A stretch of DNA of 6,631 bases from Saprospiraceae bacterium (GTDB taxonomy: Bacteria; Bacteroidota; Bacteroidia; Chitinophagales; Saprospiraceae), in the NCBI GenBank assembly GCA_015494245.1, contig WGBN01000262.1, forward strand, positions 1-6,631, read 5' to 3'. Every line of letters begins with the position of its first letter. Position 1 is the stretch's first letter. The notes under the pieces were generated by a model that searched no databases, was not told the DNA's origin, and was given only the letters and a program-made list of their open reading frames with translations. Shown here piece after piece: positions 1 to 5,154 of the stretch. The position numbers and the translations under genes are program-made.

Positions 1-80
1 AATGTGATTTTACGCTCGCTTCGCATCGCGCTATCTTCAGTGTGTATTACGCGATGCGAAGCGAGCGTAAAATCACATTA
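1..80. repeat. Central long inverted repeat of array copy 1
   Basis: Bases 1-30 and 51-80 are exact reverse complements, and base 50 begins a right arm (50-80) whose outermost A lacks its partner only because the window starts at base 1. The arms enclose a 19-base spacer at 31-49. The arms start with AATGTG, run through an AT-rich step (ATTTTA) and end in a GC-rich inner part (CGCTCGCTTCGCATCGCG). They match the arms of the second copy base for base (4973-5002 and 5024-5054), while the spacer differs. As DNA it could extrude a cruciform, and as RNA it would fold into a very stable stem-loop. No T-tract follows, so it is not a canonical intrinsic terminator. Confidence 0.93.
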
Positions 81-142
81 GAGCGCGAAGCGCTCCACAT
101 TAGAACGCTTGCGTTCCACATTAGACGCTTCGCGTCCACATT
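1..142. repeat. Palindromic hairpin array, copy 1 (left part outside window)
   Basis: The window opens inside a repeat element. It begins with a large perfect inverted repeat (1-80) and continues with three small perfect hairpins: GAGCGC-GAA-GCGCTC (81-95), GAACGC-TT-GCGTTC (103-116) and GACGC-TTC-GCGTC (124-136). Each is followed by the word CACATTA or CACATT (96-102, 117-123, 137-142), and the same word ends the large repeat (74-80), so the period is about 20-22 bases. The stems differ in sequence but none has a mismatch. By analogy with the complete copy at 4909-5134, matching AATGTG-linked hairpins should lie upstream of base 1. The array ends 14 bases before the rpsO -7 box. There is no coding potential and no known family is recognised. 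A REP/BIME-like or MITE-like non-autonomous element is the nearest analogy (inference). Confidence 0.9.
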
Positions 143-156
143 TCCAAAAACTTTCT

Positions 157-164
157 TACCTTTG
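157..164 (+). promoter_or_regulatory. rpsO promoter, Bacteroidota -7 box
   Basis: TACCTTTG matches the Bacteroidota sigma-A -7 consensus TAnnTTTG exactly. Transcription should begin about 7 bases downstream (near 171), giving a leader of roughly 43 bases before the rpsO ATG. No clear -33 TTTG/TTG is visible; the place where it should lie (about 130-140) is taken up by the last hairpin and CACATT word of the repeat array. The leader is A-rich before the start and has no Shine-Dalgarno sequence, which is normal for this phylum. Confidence 0.7.
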
Positions 165-213
165 CGCCCGCTGTAACTGATTTTCGCAATCACCAACGGT
201 TAAAAACAACATT

Positions 214-489
214 ATGCCAGAGTATTTGCCCAAAGAGAAGATCGAGGAGATCTTCCAGGAGTATGGCGGAGACGCCAAGAACACAGGCTCTATTGAAGGA
301 CAGATTGCCTTGTTCACTTATCGAATTCAGAGTCTTTCCCAACATTTGCACGAAAACAAGAAGGATCACGCTTGTCGCAGGGCTTTGTTGAATTTGGTGG
401 GTAAGCGCAAGCGTTTGCTGCGTTATCTCAGCCGGAAAGATATCAATGCTTACCGCGAGTTGATCAAGAAACTGAACATTCGTGGCTAA
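214..489 (+). CDS. rpsO: 30S ribosomal protein S15
   Basis: The 91 aa product is close to the usual 89 aa of S15, a primary 16S rRNA binder that nucleates the 30S platform (S6, S18, S11) and helps form intersubunit bridge B4. Family landmarks are present in order: the T24-G25-S26 turn, the helix IALFTYRIQSLSQH (31-44), the rRNA-contacting His46 and the K50-D51-H52 patch, and LVGKRKRLL (61-69). In the usual TGSPE motif Pro is replaced by Ile (GSIEGQ), a mild variation. The ATG at 214 is chosen because the N-terminus then aligns with the normal S15 helix 1; it is preceded by AAAAACAACATT rather than a Shine-Dalgarno. It has its own promoter (157-164) and is followed by a strong hairpin terminator before pnp. 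The rpsO-pnp pairing is widely conserved, and in E. coli S15 represses its own translation. A comparable control here is not visible. Confidence 0.97.
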   Translation: MPEYLPKEKIEEIFQEYGGDAKNTGSIEGQIALFTYRIQSLSQHLHENKKDHACRRALLNLVGKRKRLLRYLSRKDINAYRELIKKLNIRG

Positions 490-497
490 TTTTTTTT

Positions 498-538
498 GAG
501 GCGGAGGTGCAAAGGGCATCTCCGTCTCTTTCTTTTTT
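498..538 (+). terminator. Intrinsic terminator/attenuator between rpsO and pnp
   Basis: GAGGCGGAGGTGC (498-510) pairs along its full 13 bp with GCATCTCCGTCTC (516-528), using two G-U wobbles in RNA and a 5-base loop. A T-rich tract (529-538, one C) follows. This is a textbook Rho-independent terminator placed 15 bases before the pnp ATG. I see no separate TAnnTTTG promoter between it and pnp, so pnp is probably expressed by readthrough from rpsO. That would make the structure an attenuator or processing site, as the rpsO-pnp interval is in E. coli. The regulatory role is inference; the hairpin is seen directly. Confidence 0.85.
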
Positions 539-553
539 AAAGATTTTATTTCC

Positions 554-2758
554 ATGGGAAAACAGATTCCTATTACCGCATCTTTTACCCTGCCTGACGG
601 GCAGGAAGTCATCATCGAAACCGGAAAACTCGCCACCCAGGCTGACGGTTCTGTGGTGGTTCGCATAGGCGATACCATGCTTTTTGCATCGGTAGTCTCT
701 GCCAAAGAAGCCAAAGAAGGCCAAAGTTTTTTTCCCCTTTCTGTGGACTATCAGGAAAAGTTTGCTGCCGCAGGGCGCATTCCGGGAAACTTCTTTAGGC
801 GTGAAGCGCGCTTGTCGAATTACGAAATTCTCATTTCCCGATTGGTGGACCGGGCCATACGGCCGCTGTTTCCGGAGGGATATATGAATGAAACCCAGAT
901 CATCCTCAACCTGATCTCGGGAGAGGAGCAGGTGCTGCCCGATGCCTATGCTGCATTGGCTGCTTCGGCAGCGCTGGCCGTATCGGATATTCCCTTTGCC
1001 GGGCCTATTTCCGAAGTGCGCGTGGCACTTATAGACGGCGAATACAAAGTAAATCCCACCCGCGCAGAAGTTGAAAAAGCCGACTTGAGCATCATCGTCG
1101 CTGCTACCATGGACAACATCACCATGGTAGAAGGCGAAGCCAAAGAAGTTTCAGAGCAGGTTTTGGTTGAAGCCATGCGCGTAGGCCATGAGGCCATCAA
1201 AACGCAGATACAGGCCCAACTCGAGCTGGCTCAAAAAGTGGGGGAGAAGGCTCTGAACAAGCGCGAAGTAGCGCTGCCCGAAGAAGACGAAGAAGTGCGC
1301 AGTTGGGTTAAAGAAAAAGCCCAAAGTGGTATCTATGAGATCGCCAAAGCCTTCCTCGATAAGCAAGGCCGCAAAGCGCGCTTCGAAGAACTCAAGAAAA
1401 AACTCGCAGAACAATACGCAGAGGAAAAAGGAGAGGAACAGGCAGAGGAAAAAGCAGAATTCCTCGACCGCTATTTCGACAAACTCAAAAAAGAAGTCAT
1501 TCGCAACATGGTCATGGATGAGCGCATTCGCCTCGATGGCCGCAAGTTGGATGAAGTGCGCCCGATATGGTGTGAAGTGGATTACTTGCCTTCTGCCCAC
1601 GGTTCTGCCATTTTTAATCGGGGCGAAACCCAGGCACTCTGCACCGTCACCCTCGGCACCAAGCTCAATGAACTCATGGTGGACAACGCGCTGCTGATGA
1701 GCTACGAAAACTTCATCCTGCACTACAACTTCCCGGCTTATTCCGTCGGTGAGGTAAAACCCATGCGCGGTCCGGGACGCCGTGAGATAGGTCACGCCAA
1801 TCTCGCAGCCCGTGCCTTGCGCCCGGTCCTGCCGGATGACATGCCCTATACGCTGCGCATCGTTTCCGACATCATGGAGAGCAATGGCTCTTCTTCCATG
1901 GCAACGGTCTGCGGAGGCTCTCTGGCCCTGATGGATGCAGGTGTCAAGGTGAAATCCGGCGTCTCGGGCATTGCCATGGGGCTCATCTCCGATGGCGAGC
2001 GCGTAGCCGTACTCAGCGATATTCTGGGAGACGAAGACGCCCTCGGCGATATGGACTTCAAAATTACCGGTACGGATAAAGGCATCACGGCCTGCCAGAT
2101 GGATATCAAAATCGAGGGCTTGAGCTACGAACTGCTCGAGCAGGCTTTGGAGCAGGCCAAGCGCGGGCGTGCGCACATTCTGCAGGAGATGAACAAAACG
2201 CTTTCCGCTCCCCGCGAAGACTACAAACCTCATGCACCCCGCATCGTGGAAGTGGTCATTGACAAAAGCTTCATAGGCGCTGTCATCGGCCCGGGCGGTA
2301 AAATCATCCAGCAATTGCAGGAGGAAACCGGTACCACCATCAACATCGAAGAAGTGGACAACAAAGGCATCGTGAACATCGCCAGCTCCAATGCCGAAGG
2401 CATTGAAAAAGCCGTGGCCAAAATCAAGGAAATTGCCTTTTCTCCCGAAGTGGGCGATGTCTATGAGGCCGTGGTGAAAACCATCATGCCCTATGGCGTT
2501 TTTGTGGACTTCGCCGGAAAGAGCGGACTACTGCACGTCTCCGAAATCGCTTACGAACGCATCGAAAAAGTCGAAGACGTCTTTAAAGAAGGCGATAAGG
2601 TCAAAGTCAAAATCATTGACATTGACCCGCGCACAGGCAAAATCCGCCTCTCGCGCAAAGTCCTGCTGCCACGGCCGGAAGGCATGCCGGAAGACCATCG
2701 CAAACAACGCGGAGATCGCCGCCATTCAGGCCGCCGCCCCCCGCGCGATAAGCGATAG
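554..2758 (+). CDS. pnp: Polyribonucleotide nucleotidyltransferase (PNPase)
   Basis: The 734 aa protein has the complete PNPase architecture. It is a trimeric 3'-5' phosphorolytic exoribonuclease that degrades RNA to nucleoside diphosphates and can also add tails. The order is: first RNase PH domain (about 12-145, with the RREARLSNYEILISRLVDR stretch), a helical linker (about 235-320), second RNase PH domain from R326-L-D-G-R330, KH domain with the loop G579-P-G-G582, S1 domain (about 634-703, with PYGVFVDF), and a short basic tail. The phosphate-binding S443-N-G-S-S-S448 and the metal-ligand set D495, D501 and K503, equivalent to E. coli D486/D492/K494, are intact, so it should be active. 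The helical linker is unusually rich in Glu and Lys (residues about 275-310). The start at 554 fits the family N-terminus. It lies 64 bases after rpsO, across an attenuator, and is closed by a terminator at 2788-2820. Confidence 0.98.
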   Translation: MGKQIPITASFTLPDGQEVIIETGKLATQADGSVVVRIGDTMLFASVVSAKEAKEGQSFFPLSVDYQEKFAAAGRIPGNFFRREARLSNYEILISRLVDRAIRPLFPEGYMNETQIILNLISGEEQVLPDAYAALAASAALAVSDIPFAGPISEVRVALIDGEYKVNPTRAEVEKADLSIIVAATMDNITMVEGEAKEVSEQVLVEAMRVGHEAIKTQIQAQLELAQKVGEKALNKREVALPEEDEEVRSWVKEKAQSGIYEIAKAFLDKQGRKARFEELKKKLAEQYAEEKGEEQAEEKAEFLDRYFDKLKKEVIRNMVMDERIRLDGRKLDEVRPIWCEVDYLPSAHGSAIFNRGETQALCTVTLGTKLNELMVDNALLMSYENFILHYNFPAYSVGEVKPMRGPGRREIGHANLAARALRPVLPDDMPYTLRIVSDIMESNGSSSMATVCGGSLALMDAGVKVKSGVSGIAMGLISDGERVAVLSDILGDEDALGDMDFKITGTDKGITACQMDIKIEGLSYELLEQALEQAKRGRAHILQEMNKTLSAPREDYKPHAPRIVEVVIDKSFIGAVIGPGGKIIQQLQEETGTTINIEEVDNKGIVNIASSNAEGIEKAVAKIKEIAFSPEVGDVYEAVVKTIMPYGVFVDFAGKSGLLHVSEIAYERIEKVEDVFKEGDKVKVKIIDIDPRTGKIRLSRKVLLPRPEGMPEDHRKQRGDRRHSGRRPPRDKR

Positions 2759-2787
2759 CAGATGCACTTCTGCACGCTACTTACATC

Positions 2788-2820
2788 AAAAGCCGTGTAA
2801 CAGATGTTGCACGGCTTTTT
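2788..2820 (+). terminator. Intrinsic terminator after pnp
   Basis: AAAAGCCGTGTAAC (2788-2801) pairs with GTTGCACGGCTTTT (2806-2819), a 14 bp stem with one G-U and a 4-base AGAT loop, ending in five T residues (2816-2820). It lies 29 bases after the pnp stop. The A-tract before and T-tract after make it potentially bidirectional. It separates the rpsO-pnp unit from rpoD. Confidence 0.9.
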
Positions 2821-2882
2821 GCGTTTGGGGGGAACTTTTTGCAGCTCGAAAGCGTTGCATAAGAGGTGAGTTAGATTTTGTT

Positions 2883-2890
2883 TATTTTTG
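2883..2890 (+). promoter_or_regulatory. rpoD promoter, Bacteroidota -7 box
   Basis: TATTTTTG fits TAnnTTTG and lies 38 bases before the rpoD ATG, after the pnp terminator. A possible -33 element, TTG at 2855-2857, sits 25 bases upstream of the box, rather long against the usual spacing, so that element is doubtful. As TAnnTTTG is the box read by the Bacteroidota primary sigma, rpoD probably transcribes its own gene (inference). Confidence 0.6.
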
Positions 2891-2928
2891 CCTCTGCGAG
2901 CCTGTGAACATATTAACCCCCTCTGCCT

Positions 2929-3798
2929 ATGCGTCAACTAAAGATTACAAGTAAAATTACCTCCCGCGAAAGTCTTTCCTTAGATAAATATCTGAATGAG
3001 ATTTCGAAAATAGAAATGCTGACTTCAGAGGAAGAAGCAGAATTGGCGCGCCGTATCAAAGAAGGTGATGAAGAGGCTTTAGAGCGACTGACGACCGCCA
3101 ACCTTCGCTTTGTGGTTTCCGTGGCCAAGAATTATCAAAACCAGGGCTTGTCACTCACCGATCTGATCAATGAGGGCAATGTGGGCCTCATCAAAGCTGC
3201 CCGCCGCTTTGACGAAACGCGGGGCTTTAAATTCATCTCTTATGCCGTCTGGTGGATTCGCCAGTCTATTTTGCATGCCATAGTCGAAAATGCCCGCATC
3301 GTGCGCATGCCCGTAAACAAAGTGGCCTCTTATAACAAAGTCAATCAGGCTTACGCCAAATTCATTCAGGAGCACGAACGCGAACCCACTCACGACGAAC
3401 TGGCCGAAATTTTGGACATCAAACCCTCTGAAGTTGCCGCCATCTTGCGCAGCGGGCGCCACCTCTCCATGGATGCCCCCCTGGGCCGCAGCGAAGACGG
3501 CGACGGCACCCTGCTGGATGTACTGGCTTCGGATGAAAGCCTCAGCCCCGACCTCAAGCTCGTAACGGAAGCCCGCCGCCAGGAAATCATGAATAGCCTG
3601 CGCGTTCTTTCCCCCCGCGAAAGAGAAATCATCATCGCCTATTTCGGCTTGGATACCGGTAAACCCTTGAATTTGCACGAGGTAGGCGACCTGTTTGGCC
3701 TGACGCGAGAGCGCACGCGCCAAATCAAAGACCGGGCCCTGCGCCGCTTGCGCAAAGTCTATAACCGGCGTTCACTAAATCACTTGCTGGAACTGTAG
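2929..3798 (+). CDS. rpoD: Primary RNA polymerase sigma factor (sigma-70/SigA, short Bacteroidota type)
   Basis: The 289 aa protein is a group 1 sigma-70 factor, which directs core RNA polymerase to housekeeping promoters. The N-terminus (MRQLKITSKITSRESLSLDKYLNEI) is the Bacteroidota form that lacks region 1.1 and begins near region 1.2. Region 2 includes the core-binding DLINEGNVGLIKAARRFD and the -10-melting GFKFISYAVWWIRQ (99-112), with the paired Trp108-Trp109. Region 3 covers about 130-205, with the sigma finger near DGDGTLLDVLASDES. Region 4.2 carries the helix-turn-helix LHEVGDLFGLTRERTRQIK (249-267). All regions are intact. The ATG at 2929 follows CTCTGCCT with no Shine-Dalgarno. It has its own likely promoter, and the next gene starts only 3 bases after its stop, so the two are almost certainly cotranscribed. 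Its size and sequence argue against an alternative or ECF sigma. Confidence 0.96.
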   Translation: MRQLKITSKITSRESLSLDKYLNEISKIEMLTSEEEAELARRIKEGDEEALERLTTANLRFVVSVAKNYQNQGLSLTDLINEGNVGLIKAARRFDETRGFKFISYAVWWIRQSILHAIVENARIVRMPVNKVASYNKVNQAYAKFIQEHEREPTHDELAEILDIKPSEVAAILRSGRHLSMDAPLGRSEDGDGTLLDVLASDESLSPDLKLVTEARRQEIMNSLRVLSPREREIIIAYFGLDTGKPLNLHEVGDLFGLTRERTRQIKDRALRRLRKVYNRRSLNHLLEL

Positions 3799-3801
3799 AA
3801 C

Positions 3802-4893
3802 ATGAAAAAACACTTTTGGCTTTTGCTTTTGGGAAGCCTCCTTTCGGTTTTCTACGCCTGCCGGGAGAAAAAAACGACACCGGCGGCGGAAGTCTCCCAC
3901 ACACAAACCCGCACTTCCGCACTTTCTACGAACTCCTTGTTAACCTCTCATGCCCTGGTAACCATAGACTACCTCAGAGTGCGCGAACGCCCTGACCTGA
4001 AGGCGCCGGAAATCGGCCATCTGAGGCTGGGGGATACCGTTCCGCTCACCGAAGAAATTACGCAATTCACCTCACCCGTTCGCCTGAGAGGTCTGGATTA
4101 TCAAGACCCCTGGGTTAGCGTCCGCTTGCCGGATGGAAAACGCGGCTGGGTCTATGGCGGAGGCTTGGGCTTTCGAAATATGGAGCAATCCGTCCTCGCA
4201 GAAACCCTGATCAAAAAAAGGCTCGAGCATTTTCTTGGAAACTCCCTGGCAGAAGAATTGCATTCTTATGCACAGTACTTCAACGACCTTCTCTGCGACT
4301 CTACAGCATTTGCCGAAAGGCAAAAAAAAGCGCTCATTCTGCAAAAACAAATCGAAAAGGCTTTGAACCGGCATTTTTTAGCCGGCACATCTACTGATTT
4401 GCCGGACTTTTACTGGTTGGAGTCAAATTTTCCGACCTTTTTTGTGCAGTACGACCGGCAAGGCAAGCGGTTGCGGGTCTTTCAGGACTACAAAGCGCTG
4501 GCCCGCGAGGCAAAACGCTGTCCCGGCACAACGGACGATGCCCTGGCTGACTGGTATTTTTCGCTCTATCCGCAGGATAGTCTGGAGGCAGATTTCCCCG
4601 TCTATGTGCTGAATGACCGCGAGCAAAACAAGCGCTACAACACCCTGGGCGATGGCAAAACCCTCTCCGTTTTCAAGCGCATGCACGAGCTGTACATCAA
4701 CTCTGATCTCTACGACGAACTGCTCCTGCAATGGAAAACCCGCTGGCTCAACGACCTGAAAAATCCGGCTTTGCCCTTTTGGCATGCCCCTGAGGATGTG
4801 CATTCGGAAATAAACGCTATCTTGGCCTTGCATTCGCCCCTGTTCACGGAGGAGGAAGTGGATTTTTTGCGTAGCTTGCCGGTGGGGGAGTGA
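3802..4893 (+). CDS. SH3b-domain lipoprotein, function unknown
   Basis: The 363 aa product begins MKKHFWLLLLGSLLSVFYAC, a lipoprotein signal peptide with the lipidated Cys predicted at residue 20. The FYAC box is not canonical (Phe at -3), but lax lipoboxes are common in Bacteroidota. Residues about 52-120 form a bacterial SH3 (SH3b/SH3_3) domain. It shows the typical opening YLRVRERPDLKAPEIGHL (57-74), the central WVSVRLPDGKRGWVYGG (104-120) and the terminal W116-V-Y. Such domains usually bind peptidoglycan or peptides at the cell surface. The remaining 240 residues are mostly helical, rich in aromatic and charged residues, and match no domain I recognise; no catalytic motif is visible. The start lies 3 bases after the rpoD stop, so it should share the rpoD transcript. 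The gene ends 16 bases before the repeat array, and no canonical terminator is seen. Confidence 0.85.
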   Translation: MKKHFWLLLLGSLLSVFYACREKKTTPAAEVSHTQTRTSALSTNSLLTSHALVTIDYLRVRERPDLKAPEIGHLRLGDTVPLTEEITQFTSPVRLRGLDYQDPWVSVRLPDGKRGWVYGGGLGFRNMEQSVLAETLIKKRLEHFLGNSLAEELHSYAQYFNDLLCDSTAFAERQKKALILQKQIEKALNRHFLAGTSTDLPDFYWLESNFPTFFVQYDRQGKRLRVFQDYKALAREAKRCPGTTDDALADWYFSLYPQDSLEADFPVYVLNDREQNKRYNTLGDGKTLSVFKRMHELYINSDLYDELLLQWKTRWLNDLKNPALPFWHAPEDVHSEINAILALHSPLFTEEEVDFLRSLPVGE

Positions 4894-4908
4894 GTGAGGG
4901 GCTGGTAG

Positions 4909-5134
4909 AATGTGGAGCCTTCGGCTCTAATGTGGAGCGCAAGCGCTCTAATGTGGAGGCCTTGCGGCCTCTAATGTGATTTTACGCTCGCTTCGCATCG
5001 CGGCGTGACGTACACTGAGATAACGCGATGCGAAGCGAGCGTAAAATCACATTAGAGTGCGAAGCACTCCACATTAGCGCCGCAGGCGCCACATTAGACG
5101 CGAAGCGTCCACATTAAACATGAAGCACCTACAT
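4909..5134. repeat. Palindromic hairpin array, copy 2 (complete)
   Basis: This is a complete element about 210-225 bases long, filling most of the 261-base gap between the SH3b lipoprotein and the next gene. Left side: three small perfect hairpins, GAGCC-TTC-GGCTC (4915-4927), GAGCGC-AA-GCGCTC (4935-4948) and GAGGCC-TTGC-GGCCTC (4956-4971), each preceded by AATGTG (4909, 4929, 4950; a further copy at 4973 starts the centre). Centre: a 31 bp perfect inverted repeat (4972-5054). Right side: GAGTGC-GAA-GCACTC (5055-5069), GCGCC-GCA-GGCGC (5077-5089) and GACGC-GAA-GCGTC (5097-5109), each followed by CACATTA (5070, 5090, 5110). Bases 5117-5134 look like one decayed further unit (GAAGCACCTACATA). 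The linker words are mirror-inverted about the centre, so the whole is a palindrome of palindromes. No target-site duplication is obvious at the edges. No family is recognised. Confidence 0.92.
4972..5054. repeat. Central long inverted repeat of array copy 2
   Basis: The left arm 4972-5002 and right arm 5024-5054 are perfect 31 bp reverse complements around a 21-base spacer (5003-5023). The arms are identical to those of the copy at 1-80. The spacer is not the same as that of copy 1, but its reverse complement contains TATCTCAGTGT, close to TATCTTCAGTGT in copy 1. The two centres therefore seem to lie in opposite orientations. Confidence 0.93.
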
Positions 5135-5154
5135 ACAATCAAAACCAAACTCCT

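Noticed and set aside
174..202. Small nested hairpin in the rpsO leader (TGATT/AATCA inside TAAC/GTTA) as an S15 autoregulatory element
   Set aside because: The stems are only 5 and 4 bp with AT-rich pairs, and the known S15 leader motifs cannot be recognised; not enough to call.
1104..1130. Inverted repeat CTACCATGG / CCATGGTAG with 9-base loop inside pnp
   Set aside because: It encodes part of the conserved first PH domain; a 9 bp match created by two nearby ACCATGG codon runs is best explained by chance.
1326..1697. Plus-strand overlapping open frame in pnp (123 aa, Ser/Lys-rich)
   Set aside because: Shifted frame of the pnp linker and second PH domain, low-complexity composition, no homology seen.
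1151..2314. Long (387 aa) open frame on the minus strand inside pnp
   Set aside because: It is antisense to a fully conserved PNPase. Its Phe/Leu-rich stretch is simply the complement of the Glu/Lys-rich linker, and there is no promoter or start context.
2493..2954. Plus-strand open frame (153 aa) crossing the pnp end, its terminator and the rpoD start
   Set aside because: It overlaps the S1 domain in another frame and runs through a strong terminator and the rpoD promoter; not a plausible gene.
3178..3183. AATGTG word inside rpoD
   Set aside because: Isolated, no adjoining hairpin, lies in the conserved EGNVGL codons; a chance match to the array linker.
4368..4385. CCGGC-ATTTTTTA-GCCGG hairpin inside the SH3b lipoprotein gene
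   Set aside because: Short 5 bp stem within coding sequence, no T-tail after the stem, no sign of function.
4909..5116. CRISPR array
   Set aside because: The constant words are only 6-7 bases, the variable parts are short perfect palindromes, and the word inverts at the centre. No cas genes are present.
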